Origin: Nemertoderma westbladi
Lineage: Eukaryota > Xenacoelomorpha > Nemertodermatida > Nemertodermatidae
NCBI GenBank assembly: GCA_032718475.1
Contig: JAUCBJ010002761.1
Span: forward strand, 1-23,267
Length of the DNA stretch: 23,267 bases
Reading direction: 5' to 3'
The notes beneath the pieces are model-generated. The model saw only the letters and a list, made by a program, of their open reading frames with translations. It had not been told where the DNA came from and did not search any database. This document shows positions 6,636 to 18,318 of this stretch, piece by piece. Position 1 is the stretch's first letter. Each line of letters starts with the position of its first letter. Position numbers and translations under genes: made by a program.

Positions 6636-9600
6636 GCGAAAGGCCGAAATCTCGAGCCTAATGGAGGCAGATAAGGCCGAATCTCTCGTGCCTAATGGTG
6701 GCAGTCTGGCAATTAAGGCCGAATCTCTCGTGCCTGAGACAGATAAGGCCAAATCTCTCGTGCCTAATGTTGGCAGTTAAGGCCGAATCTCTCGTGCCTA
6801 ATGGTGGCAGTCTAATGGTGGCAGTTCAGGCCTAATCTATCGTGCCTAACTAATCGAGGTAGATCAAATCTCTCGTGCCCAATGGTGGCCGTTAAGGCCG
6901 AATCTCTCGTGCCTAATGGTGGCAGTAAGGCCGAATCTCTCGGGCCTAATGGTGGCAGTTAAGGCCTAATCTCTCGTGCATAATGGAGGTAGATCAAATC
7001 TCTCGTGCCTAATAGTGGCAGTTAAAACCGAATCTCTCGTGCCTGAGGCAGATAAGGCCAAATCTCTCGTGCCTAATGGTGGCCGTTAAGGCCGAATCTC
7101 TCGTGCCTAATGGTCGCAGTTAAGGCCTTATCTCTCGTACCTTATGGGGGCAGATAAGGCCGAATCTCTCGTGCATAAAGGTAAAGGTGGTAGTTAAGGC
7201 CGAATCTCACGTGCGTAATGGTGGCAGTTAAGACCAAATCTATCGTGCCTGAGGCAGATGAGGCCGAATATCTCGTGCATAATGATGGCAGTTAAGGCCG
7301 AATCTCACGTGCCTAATGGAGGCAGATAAGGCCGAATCTCGGCTGCCTAATGGTGGCAGATAAGGCCGAATCTATCGTGCCTAATGGTGGCAGTTATGGC
7401 CTAATCTCTCGTGCCTAACGGAGACAGATATGGCCGAATCTATCGTGCCTAATTGTGGCAGTTAAGGCCTAATCTATCGTGCCTAATGGAGGCAGATAAG
7501 TGATAAGGCGGAATCTCTCGTACCTAATGGAGGCAGATAAGGCCGAATCTCTCGTGTCTAATGGTGGCAGTTAAGGCCTAATCTCTCGCGCCTAATAGAG
7601 GCAGATAAGTGATAAGGCCGAATCTCTCGTGCATAATGGTGGCAGTTAAGGCCGAATCTCTCGTGCCCAATGGAGGCAGATAAGGCCGAATCTCGGCTGC
7701 TAATGGTGGCAGATAAGGCCGAATCTCTCGTGCCTAATGGTGGCAGTTTTGGCCTAATCTCTCGTACCTAACGGAGACAGATAAGGCCGAATCTATCGTG
7801 CCTAATTGTGGCAGCTAAGGCCTAATCTCTCGTACGTAATGGAGGCACATTTTAAGTGATAAGGCCGAATCTCTCGTGCCTGAGGCAGTTAAGGACAAAT
7901 TTCTCGCGCATAATGGTGGCAGTTAAGGCTGAATCTCTCGTGCCTAGTGGTGGCAGTTAAGGCCGAATCCCTCGTGCCTAATGGAGGCAATTAAGACCGA
8001 ATCTATCGTGCGTGAGGCAGATGAGGCCGAATCTCTCGTGCATAATGGTGGCAGTTAAGGCCTAATCTCTCGTGCCTAATGGCGGCAGATAAGTGATAAG
8101 GCCGAATCTCTCGTGCATAATGGTAGCAGTTAAGGCCGAATCTCTCGTGCCTAATGGAGGCAGATAAGGCCGAATCTCGGCTGCCTAATGGTGGAAGATA
8201 AGGCCGAATCTCTCGTGCCTAATGGTGGCAGATAAGGCCAAATCTCTCGTGCCTAATGGTGGCAGTTATGGCCTAATCTCTCGTGCCTAACGGAGACAGA
8301 TAAGGCCGAATCTATCGTGCCTAATTGTGGCAGTTAAGGCCTAATCTTTCGTGCCTAATGGAGGCAGATAAGTGATAAGGTGGAATCTCTCGTGCCTAAT
8401 GGTGGCAGTTAAGGCCTAATCTCTCGTGCCTAATGGAGGCAGATAAGTGATAAGACCGAACCTATCGTGCCTAATTGTGGCAGCTAAGGCCGAATCTCTC
8501 GTGCCTACTGGTGGCAGTTAAGGCCGAATCTCTCGTGCCTAATGGAGGCAGATAAGGCCGAATCTCGGCTGCCTAATGGTGGCAGATAAGGCCGAATCTC
8601 TCGTGTCTAATGGTGGCAGTTAAGGCCTAATCTCTCGCGCCTAATAGAGGCAGATAAGTGATAAGGCCGAATCTCTCGTGCATAATGGTGGCAGTTAAGG
8701 CCGAATCTCTCGTGCCCAATGGAGGCAGATAAGGCCGAATCTCGGCTGCTAATGGTGGCAGATAAGGCCGAATCTCTCGTGCCTAATGGTGGCAGTTTTG
8801 GCCTAATCTCTCGTACCTAACGGAGACAGATAAGGCCGAATCTATCGTGCCTAATTGTGGCAGCTAAGGCCTAATCTCTCGTACGTAATGGAGGCACATT
8901 TTAAGTGATAAGGCCGAATCTCTCGTGCCTGAGGCAGTTAAGGACAAATTTCTCGCGCATAATGGTGGCAGTTAAGGCTGAATCTCTCGTGCCTAGTGGT
9001 GGCAGTTAAGGCCGAATCCCTCGTGCCTAATGGAGGCAATTAAGACCGAATCTATCGTGCGTGAGGCAGATGAGGCCGAATCTCTCGTGCATAATGGTGG
9101 CAGTTAAGGCCTAATCTCTCGTGCCTAATGGCGGCAGATAAGTGATAAGGCCGAATCTCTCGTGCATAATGGTAGCAGTTAAGGCCGAATCTCTCGTGCC
9201 TAATGGAGGCAGATAAGGCCGAATCTCGGCTGCCTAATGGTGGAAGATAAGGCCGAATCTCTCGTGCCTAATGGTGGCAGATAAGGCCAAATCTCTCGTG
9301 CCTAATGGTGGCAGTTATGGCCTAATCTCTCGTGCCTAACGGAGACAGATAAGGCCGAATCTATCGTGCCTAATTGTGGCAGTTAAGGCCTAATCTTTCG
9401 TGCCTAATGGAGGCAGATAAGTGATAAGGTGGAATCTCTCGTGCCTAATGGTGGCAGTTAAGGCCTAATCTCTCGTGCCTAATGGAGGCAGATAAGTGAT
9501 AAGACCGAACCTATCGTGCCTAATTGTGGCAGCTAAGGCCGAATCTCTCGTGCCTACTGGTGGCAGTTAAGGCCGAATCTCTCGTGCCTAATGGAGGCAG

Positions 9601-10168
9601 ATAAGGCCGAATCTCGGCTGCCTAATGGTGGCAGATAAGGCCGAATCTCTCGTGCCTAATGGTGGCAGATAAGGCCGAATCTATCGTGCCTAATTGTGGA
9701 AGTTAAGGCCTAATCTATCGTGCCTAATGGAGGCAGATAAGTGATAAGGCCGAATATCTCGTGCCTAATGGTGGCAGTTAAGGTTGAATCTCTCGCGCCT
9801 AGTGGTGGCAGTTAAGGCCAAATCTCTCGTGCGTAATGGAGACAGATAAGGCCTAATCTCTCGTGCCTAATGGAGGCAGATGAGGCAGAATTTATTGTGC
9901 CTAATGGAGGCAGATAAGGCCGAATCTCTCGTGCCTAATGGTGGCAGCTGGCAGTTAAGGTCGAATCTCTCGTTGCCTAATTGTGGCAGTTAAGGCCGAA
10001 TCTCTCGTGCCTAATGGATGCTGATAAGGCCAAATCTCTCGTGCGTAATGTAAGCAGATAAGGTCAAATCTCGCGTGCGTAATGGAGGCAGATAAAGCCG
10101 AGTGGATGTCGAGAGCGATGGTGGAGGATAAGGCCGAAACTTGTGTGCGTTGGTGGCAGATTAGGCAG
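6636..10168. repeat. 34-bp degenerate satellite array, about 100 units
   Basis: The modal unit is 34 bases, of the form aaggccgaatctctcgtgcc followed by taatggtggcagtt. Recurrent variants include ctcggctgcc for ctctcgtgcc, short units that lose about ten bases (cgtgcctgaggcag), and units extended by gataagt. Unit length is not a multiple of three, and no long frame survives. The right edge decays gradually from about 10085 to 10168. Internal higher-order structure is listed separately. Confidence 0.95.
7532..9654. repeat. Exact 1,049-bp tandem duplication within the 34-bp satellite
   Basis: 7532-8605 and 8581-9654 agree over 1,074 bases at an offset of 1,049; reading line by line I found no difference. 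Identity stops at 7531/8580 on the left (A against T) and 8606/9655 on the right (T against C). Neighbouring 34-bp units differ from one another at many positions, so the block was copied as a whole and recently. Confidence 0.9.
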
Positions 10169-10446
10169 TCTACAAATTTTCCTCATCACGACTGTTAATG
10201 AACCCAGTGAGCTCTGAGAATGATGCGCGTGAATTAGTTCGTGGTCCCCGTTTACGGGAGGATATATAGAGGGCCGTGACGGCTACAATACCGACACCAT
10301 GGACTACAGACAACACCAACAAACAGTACAGTGTCGTGGTTAAACTATTGTATAAGATAAAGGAAACAGTATCGATACATCCTTCTTGGAAGGCAACATC
10401 ATTATCGCAGGTAGATACCGAATCAAGGCAACACGACTTCGGAATA
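10169..10446. other. Unique spacer between the two large satellites
   Basis: About 280 bases of non-repeat sequence separate the two arrays. It holds a small inverted repeat (cccgt-tt-acggg, 10247-10258) and a TATA-like word, followed by an ATG in good context at 10299 that opens only fourteen codons. The frame running from 10276 into the satellite has no ATG start. Confidence 0.4.
10263..10268 (+). promoter_or_regulatory. TATA-box-like word
   Basis: TATATA lies in a locally GC-richer setting (ggaggatatatagagggccg), 36 bases before ATG 10299 (context acaccATGG). The spacing would suit a core promoter, but the downstream frame closes after fourteen codons, so no gene is assured. Confidence 0.25.
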
Positions 10447-11640
10447 ACAGCATATCCTGAAGGGCCTAAAATTATAAATATAAAGCATCAAGTATACTAT
10501 ACAGCATATATTGAAGGAACTACAAAGGTAAATAAATATACAGCATATATTGAAGGAACTACAAAGGTAAATAAATATACAGATTAACTTGAAGGAACTA
10601 CAAAGGTAAATATATATACAGCATATATTGAAGGAACTACAAAGGTTAATAAATATACAGCTTAACTTGAAGGAACTACAAAGGTAAATAAATATACAGT
10701 ATATATTGAAGGAACTACAAAGGTAAATAAATATACAACATATATTGAAGGAACTACAAAGGTAAATAAATATACAGATTAACTTGAAGGAACTACAAAG
10801 GTAAATATATATACAGCATATATTGAAGGAACTACAAAGGTTAATAAATATACAGCATATATTGAAGGAACTACAAAGGTACATATACAGCATATATTGA
10901 AGGAACTACAAAGGTAAATAAATATACAGCATATATTGAAGGATCTACAAAGGTAAATATACAGCATATATTGAAGGAACTACAAAGGTAAATAAATATA
11001 CAGCATATATTGAAGGAACTACAAAGGTACATATACAGCATATATTGAAGGAACTACAAAGGTAAATAAATATACAGCATATATTGAAGGATCTACAAAG
11101 GTAAATATACAGCATATATTGAAGGAACTACAAAGGTAAATAAATATACAGCATATATTGAAGGAACTACAAAGGTAAATAAATATACAGCATATATTGA
11201 AGGAACTACAAAGGTAAATAAATATACAGCATATATTGAAGGAACTACAAAGGTAAATAAATATACAGATTAACTTGAAGGAACTACAAAGGTAAATATA
11301 TATACAGCATATATTGAAGGAACTACAAAGGTTAATAAATATACAGCATATATTGAAGGAACTACAAAGGTAAATATACAGCATATATTGAAGGAACTAC
11401 AAAGGTAAATAAATATACAGCATATATTGAAGGAACTATAAAGGTAAATAAATATACAGCATATATTGAAGGAACTACAAAGGTAAATAAATATACAGCA
11501 TATATTGAAGGAACTACAAAGGTAAATAAATATACAGCATATATTGAAGGAACTACAAAGGTAAATAAATATACAGCATATATTGAAGGAACTACAAAGG
11601 TAAATAAATATACAGCATATATTGAAGGAACTACAAAGGT

Positions 11641-12117
11641 AAATAAATATACAGATTAACTTGAAGGAACTACAAAGGTAAATATATATACAGCATATAT
11701 TGAAGGAACTACAAAGGTTAATAAATATACAGCATATATTGAAGGAACTACAAAGATAAATAAATATACAGCATATATTGAAGGAACTACAAAGGTACAT
11801 ATACAGCATATATTGAAGGAACTACAAAGGTAAATAAATATACAGCATATATTGAAGGAACTACAAAGGTAAATAAATATACAGCATATATTGAAGGAAC
11901 TACAAAGGTAAATAAATATACAGCATATATTGAAGGAACTACAAAGGTAAATAAATATACAGATTAACTTGAAGGAACTACAAAGGTAAATATATATACA
12001 GCATATATTGAAGGAACTACAAAGGTTAATAAATATACAGCATATATTGAAGGAACTACAAAGGTAAATAAATATACAGCATATATTGAAGGAACTACAA
12101 AGGTACATATACAGCAT
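11641..12117. repeat. 308-bp higher-order period in the left part of the satellite
   Basis: The block containing the cagattaactt head, the tatatata spacer, the gttaata spacer and the 33-base gtacata unit recurs at an offset of 308 bases (for example about 11641-11809 against 11949-12117). Less regular repeats of the same order of variants occur from about 10780 to 12920. I checked the alignment only in part. Confidence 0.6.
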
Positions 12118-13591
12118 ATATTGAAGGAACTACAAAGGTAAATAAATATACAGCATATATTGAAGGAACTACAAAGGTAAATAAATATACAGATTAACTT
12201 GAAGGAACTACAAAGGTAAATATATATACAGCATATATTGAAGGAACTATAAAGGTAAATAAATATACAGATTAACTTGAAGGAACTACAAAGGTAAATA
12301 TATATACAGCATATATTGAAGGAACTACAAAGGTTAATAAATATACAGCATATATTGAAGGAACTACAAAGGTAAATATATATACAGCATATATTGAAGG
12401 AACTATAAAGGTAAATAAATATACAGATTAACTTGAAGGAACTACAAAGGTAAATAAATATACAGCATATATTGAAGGAACTACAAAGGTTAATAAATAT
12501 ACAGCATATATTGAAGGAACTACAAAGGTAAATAAATATACAGATTAACTTGAAGGAACTACAAAGGTAAATATATATACAGCATATATTGAAGGAACTA
12601 CAAAGGTTAATAAATATACAGCATATATTGAAGGAACTACAAAGGTACATATACAGCATATATTGAAGGAACTACAAAGGTAAATAAATATACAGCATAT
12701 ATTGAAGGAACTACAAAGGTAAATATACAGCATATATTGAAGGAACTACAAAGGTAAATAAATATACAGCTTATCTTGAAGGAACTACAAAGGTAAATAA
12801 ATATACAGCATATATTGAAGGAACTACAAAGGTAAATATATATACAGCATATATTGAAGGAACTACAAAGGTTAATAAATATACAGCATATATTGAAGGA
12901 ACTACAAAGGTACATATACAGCATATATTGAAGGAACTACAAAGGTAAATAAATATACAGCATATATTGAAGGAACTACAAAGGTAAATAAATATACAGC
13001 ATATATTGAAGGAACTACAAAGGTAAATAAATATACAGCATATATTGAAGGAACTACAAAGGTAAATAAATATACAGCATATATTGAAGGAACTATAAAG
13101 GTAAATAAATATACAGCATATATTGAAGGAACTACAAAGGTAAATAAATATACAGCATATATTGAAGGAACTACAAAGGTAAATATACAGCTTATATTGA
13201 AGGAACTACAAAGGTAAATAAATATACAGCTTATCTTGAAGGAACTACAAAGGTAAATATACAGCTTATCTTGAAGGAACTACAAAGGTAAATAAATATA
13301 CAGCATATATTGAAGGAACTATAAAGGTAAATAAATATACAGCATATATTGAAGGAACTACAAAGGTAAATAAATATACAGCATATATTGAAGGAACTAC
13401 AAAGGTAAATAAATATACAGCATATATTGAAGGAACTACAAAGGTAAATAAATATACAGCATATATTGAAGGAACTATAAAGGTAAATAAATATACAGCA
13501 TATATTGAAGGAACTACAAAGGTAAATAAATATACAGCATATATTGAAGGAACTACAAAGGTAAATAAATATACAGCATATATTGAAGGAA

Positions 13592-14849
13592 ACAAAGGTA
13601 AATAAATATACAGCTTATCTTGAAGGAACTACAAAGGTAAATATACAGCTTATCTTGAAGGAACTACAAAGGTAAATAAATATACAGCTTATATTGAAGG
13701 AACTACAAAGGTAAATAAATATACAGTATATATTGAAGGAACTACAAAGGTAAATATACAGCATATATTGAAGGAACTACAAAGGTAAATAAATATACAG
13801 CTTATCTTGAAGGAACTACAAAGGTAAATATACAGCTTATCTTGAAGGAACTACAAAGGTAAATAAATATACAGCTTATCTTGAAGGAACTACAAAGGTA
13901 AATAAATATACAGTATATATTGAAGGAACTACAAAGGTAAATATACAGCATATATTGAAGGAACTACAAAGGTAAATAAATATACAGCTTATCTTGAAGG
14001 AACTACAAAGGTAAATATACAGCTTATCTTGAAGGAACTACAAAGGTAAATAAATATACAGCTTATATTGAAGGAACTACAAAGGTAAATAAATATACAG
14101 CTTATCTTGAAGGAACTACAAAGGTAAATAAATATACAGTATATATTGAAGGAACTACAAAGGTAAATATACAGCATATATTGAAGGAACTACAAAGGTA
14201 AATAAATATACAGCTTATCTTGAAGGAACTACAAAGGTAAATATACAGCTTATCTTGAAGGAACTACAAAGGTAAATAAATATACAGCTTATATTGAAGG
14301 AACTACAAAGGTAAATAAATATACAGTATATATTGAAGGAACTACAAAGGTAAATATACAGCATATATTGAAGGAACTACAAAGGTAAATAAATATACAG
14401 CTTATCTTGAAGGAACTACAAAGGTAAATATACAGCTTATCTTGAAGGAACTACAAAGGTAAATAAATATACAGCTTATCTTGAAGGAACTACAAAGGTA
14501 AATAAATATACAGTATATATTGAAGGAACTACAAAGGTAAATATACAGCATATATTGAAGGAACTACAAAGGTAAATAAATATACAGCTTATCTTGAAGG
14601 AACTACAAAGGTAAATATACAGCTTATCTTGAAGGAACTACAAAGGTTAATAAATATACAGCTTATATTGAAGGAACTACAAAGGTAAATAAATATACAG
14701 CTTATCTTGAAGGAACTACAAAGGTAAATAAATATACAGTATATATTGAAGGAACTACAAAGGTAAATATACAGCATATATTGAAGGAACTACAAAGGTA
14801 AATAAATATACAGCTTATCTTGAAGGAACTACAAAGGTAAATATACAGC
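13592..14849. repeat. 600-bp higher-order repeat, two copies
   Basis: 13592-14249 and 14192-14849 agree over 658 bases at an offset of exactly 600, with a single difference (A at 14048, T at 14648). The 600-base block is ten 39-base and six 35-base units. Copies part at 14250/14850. Confidence 0.9.
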
Positions 14850-16727
14850 ATATATTGTAGGAACTACAAAGGTAAATAAATATACAGCATATATTGAAGG
14901 AACTACAAAGGTAAATAAATATACAGCATATATTGAAGGAACTACAAAGGTAAATATACAGCTTATCTTGAAGGAACTACAAAGGTAAATATACAGCTTA
15001 TCTTGAAGGAACTACAAAGGTAAATAAATATACAGCTTATCTTGAAGGAACTACAAAGGTAAATATACAGCTTATCTTGAAGGAACTACAAAGGTAAATA
15101 TACAGCTTATCTTGAAGGAACTACAAAGGTAAATAAATATACAGTATATATTGAAGGAACTACAAAGGTAAATATACAGCATATATTGAAGGAACTACAA
15201 AGGTAAATAAATATACAGCATATATTGAAGGAACTACAAAGGTAAATAAATATACAGCATATATTGAAGGAACTACAAAGGTAAATAAATATACAGCATA
15301 TATTGAAGGAACTACAAAGGTAAATAAATATACAGCATATATTGAAGGAACTACAAAGGTAAATAAATATACAGCATATATTGAAGGAACTACAAAGGTA
15401 AATAAATATACAGATTAACTTGAAGGAACTACAAAGGTAAATATATATACAGCATATATTGAAGGAACTACAAAGGTAAATAAATATACAGATTAACTTG
15501 AAGGAACTACAAAGGTAAATAAATATACAGCATATATTGAAGGAACTACAAAGGTTAATAAATATACAGCATATATTGAAGGAACTACAAAGGTAAATAA
15601 ATATACAGATTAACTTGAAGGAACTACAAAGGTAAATAAATATACAGCATATATTGAAGGAACTACAAAGGTAAATAAATATACAGCATATATTGAAGGA
15701 ACTACAAAGGTAAATAAATATACAGCATATATTGAAGGAACTACAAAGGTAAATAAATATACAGCATATATTGAAGGAACTACAAAGGTAAATAAATATA
15801 CAGCATATATTGAAGGAACTACAAAGGTTAATAAATATACAGCATATATTGAAGGAACTACAAAGGTAAATAAATATACAGATTAACTTGAAGGAACTAC
15901 AAAGGTAAATAAATATACAGCATATATTGAAGGAACTACAAAGGTAAATAAATATACAGCATATATTGAAGGAACTACAAAGGTTAATAAATATACAGCA
16001 TATATTGAAGGAACTACAAAGGTAAATAAATATACAGATTAACTTGAAGGAACTACAAAGGTAAATAAATATACAGCATATATTGAAGGAACTACAAAGG
16101 TAAATAAATATACAGCATATATTGAAGGAACTACAAAGGTAAATAAATATACAGCATATATTGAAGGAACTACAAAGGTAAATAAATATACAGCATATAT
16201 TGAAGGAACTACAAAGGTAAATAAATATACAGATTAACTTGAAGGAACTACAAAGGTAAATAAATATACAGCATATATTGAAGGAACTACAAAGGTAAAT
16301 AAATATACAGCATATATTGAAGGAACTACAAAGGTAAATATACAGCATATATTGAAGGAACTACAAAGGTAAATAAATATACAGCATATATTGAAGGAAC
16401 TACAAAGGTAAATAAATATACAGCATATATTGAAGGAACTACAAAGGTAAATAAATATACAGCTTATCTTGAAGGAACTACAAAGGTAAATAAATATACA
16501 GCATATATTGAAGGAACTACAAAGGTAAATATATATACAGCATATATTGAAGGAACTACAAAGGTAAATAAATATACAGCTTATCTTGAAGGAACTACAA
16601 AGGTAAATAAATATACAGCATATATTGAAGGAACTACAAAGGTAAATAAATATACAGCATATATTGAAGGAATTACAAAGGTAAATAAATATACAGCATA
16701 TATTGAAGGAACTACAAAGGTAAATAA

Positions 16728-17221
16728 ATATACAGCTTATCTTGAAGGAATTACAAAGGTAAATAAATATACAGCTTACCAGTGTACCGGTAGGTCCTGA
16801 CTTTCTTACTGGACTGTCTTGTACTATCCGCTCTGTTGTTTCTGTAGTACTGTACTGCTGTACACGCCTTCCATATTCAATTACAACCGTTTTTTGCACA
16901 CTAGCCACACCCATTATTTTGTAAATTGTTTTTTTTTGTATTGTTATTTCAATCTTCACCAGCCTTATTATTGTATTTTGTATTTAGTACTGTCTTTCAC
17001 TAATTTTCAGGTATTTATTTGTTTTTGCTTTGAAAATGATTATTGTTTAATAAATCGAAACGTCAGCTGTTTTTTAGAATCTTTATTTCTCAAATCATGA
17101 AGTTTAAGTTATTTGCGCTGTTTATTGTTGCCTTAATAAGCTTCAGGTTCCCAGTAACTCAAACTCTATCATATACAGCTTATCTTGAAGGAATTACAAA
17201 GGTAAATAAATATACAGCTTA
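16728..17221. repeat. 51-bp perfect direct repeat flanking the non-satellite island
   Basis: The 51 bases at 16728-16778 and 17171-17221 are identical. They span one unit carrying the rare ggaattacaaag variant. Between them lie 392 bases of non-satellite sequence including the signal-peptide ORF. The arrangement suggests either duplication of one junction unit or insertion of the island into the array with copying of its edge. Confidence 0.9.
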
Positions 17222-17261
17222 TATTGAAGGAACTACAAAGGTTAATAAATATACAGCTTAA
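17097..17261 (+). CDS. Signal-peptide ORF running into satellite units
   Basis: ATG at 17097 opens 54 codons to TAA 17259-17261. Residues 1-24 form a convincing signal peptide: MKFK, the core LFALFIVALISF, then RFPVTQTLS. From residue 25 the frame enters the satellite and reads two 13-residue periods (TAYLEGITKVNKY, then TAYIEGTTKVNKY). A good acceptor (gctgttttttag, AG at 17076-17077) lies 19 bases upstream of the ATG, so a 5'-UTR intron is possible. A donor AAAG|GTAAAT follows codon 35 (GT at 17202-17203, phase 0), so the true exon could instead end there and splice onward. This may be a real secreted repeat peptide, or the first exon of a gene whose 3' edge was amplified into satellite. 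I know no matching family. Confidence 0.45.
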   Translation: MKFKLFALFIVALISFRFPVTQTLSYTAYLEGITKVNKYTAYIEGTTKVNKYTA

Positions 17262-17358
17262 CTTGAAGGAACTACAAAGGTAAATATATATACAGCTTAA
17301 CTTGAAGGAACTACAAAGGTAAATATACAGCATATATTGAAGGAACTACAAAGGTAGA
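17222..17358. repeat. Right-hand outlier units of the 39/35-bp satellite
   Basis: About four further units follow the island's repeat, with heads cagcttatatt, cagcttaactt (twice) and cagcatatatt. They decay into gacagaactacaatgg by about 17380. The cagcttaactt head is not seen in the main array except in one unit near 10660. Confidence 0.8.
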
Positions 17359-17683
17359 TATAAGGCATGACAGAACTACAATGGTAAATTTACCCACGAA
17401 GGACCCACATGACCGTAACTGCAGAAGTAGAGTGTATGGGGATCGAGGTACGGCGGGGCTTGCTATCAGAACGATCTTCGTGACGATAGAGAGAGGCAAT
17501 GAAAAATACAAAAAAAATTGTTGATCCCTTGACTGGCCCTTTGACCAATCATCTACCAATAAGGCATAGGCCTACTGCATAAAGCACATTTTCACTTAAA
17601 GAGAGCTTGGTGGTGCCAAGGGATTACTAGAAGTGGAAAAGTTGTGTAATTAATTGGAGATGAGTGACATAATGATAACTCAC

Positions 17684-18179
17684 CTTCACCATCACAACAA
17701 TAAAGTGCTCGTTCCAGACGACCTATCAAATCGCTGTAAGCTATAACGTACTGCATATCGTGATTCACCCACTCATTAACCAGTGAACGACCAAAAGATA
17801 AACCCAACAGCACAACGACAAACTCCACAATTAGTAGCAATATAAGTGGGATTATTATGTAAAGGAAAGTCCGAGTTATCATAACAGTACGACTAAGCCA
17901 GGCTCTTTGTCGCAAGACACAGAAACAAAGCAGACCTGAATAGAGTAATGGAATAAAACTCGTGAACAATAGTGCATAAAATCCGTTACGGTAGTAAGTC
18001 AATGTCGACGAGCTGACCATAGTGGAGGTGCTGTGATTGTTGATGACATCCAGACTCACTTTCATGGATTTTGTATATTGTTGTGAAACACAAACGCCAA
18101 TGAACGATATAGTAATGATGGGCAGGGCCACAACCCACACCATAACAGCAATTTCATGATATCGTGATCTCGGAAACAT
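17684..18179 (-). CDS. Tetraspanin-like membrane protein, 5' coding exon only
   Basis: Taking the second Met of the frame (ATG at 18179), 165 codons run to a perfect donor, GAAG|GTGAGT, with the exon ending at 17684 in phase 1. Three hydrophobic helices are visible at residues 10-31, 66-89 and 100-127. A 35-residue loop with a glycosylation site (NHS, 48-50) lies between TM1 and TM2, and a short basic loop (RQRAWLSR) between TM2 and TM3. After TM3 an amphipathic stretch leads to RLERALYCCDGE. Helix order, loop lengths and the double cysteine match tetraspanins, whose large outer loop carries CCG; here the third residue is Asp. Tetraspanins organise membrane microdomains. The rest of the loop and TM4 are not found, so later exons must lie beyond the satellites, or the gene is truncated. 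The first Met (18227) is a less likely start. Confidence 0.55.
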
Positions 18180-18318
18180 TATGGAATTATTACTTATGTC
18201 AGTACAGTATGTTACATACAGCAGCAAAACAGTTTAATACAGTTTATAACTATAGATATGGTACCGTACTCAATGGTAGGGATAGTTGCTTTATCTACGC
18301 ATGGCCTACTATATATAC

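Larger units (their letters stand above)
10447..16778. repeat. 39/35-bp satellite array, about 165 units
   Basis: Units contain tattgaaggaactacaaagg followed by taaataaatatacag. The main forms are 39 bases and 35 bases (a four-base deletion in the spacer), with a rarer 33-base form (gtacata). Head variants are cagcatatatt, cagattaactt, cagcttatctt and cagtatatatt; they are clustered, not random. The first unit (10447-10482) is strongly diverged, as expected at an array edge. In the + frame a 39-base unit reads thirteen residues (TAYIEGTTKVNKY), but the 35-base units shift the frame and cagattaac units give TAA. The minus strand lacks stops in several frames, giving frames of up to 413 codons that are simple translations of the repeat. 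AAAG|GTAAAT, close to a 5' splice site, occurs in almost every unit. Confidence 0.95.

Noticed and set aside
6262-6752. Overlapping frames 6262-6585 (+) and 6486-6752 (-)
   Set aside because: Low-complexity translations of AT-rich DNA, a poly-C run and satellite edge, with no domain or splice signal.
10276-10587. + strand frame leading into the satellite from the left
   Set aside because: It has no ATG before or within the unique part (it starts at GTG), no signal peptide or domain, and ends at the first TAA-containing unit.
15107-16348. 413-codon minus-strand frame of repeating LCSSFNICCIFIY-type sequence
   Set aside because: It is the complement of the 39/35-bp satellite, which lacks stops on that strand. 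Parallel frames are open elsewhere in the array for the same reason; no domain, start context or splice logic supports a protein.
6636-17358. CRISPR array
   Set aside because: The repeats are directly adjacent tandem units without unique spacers, there are no cas genes, and the setting is eukaryotic.
17311-17559. Next exon of the tetraspanin-like gene (minus strand)
   Set aside because: The frame has a mildly hydrophobic segment, but no cysteine pattern of the large loop, no TM4 with a short tail, and it runs into satellite.
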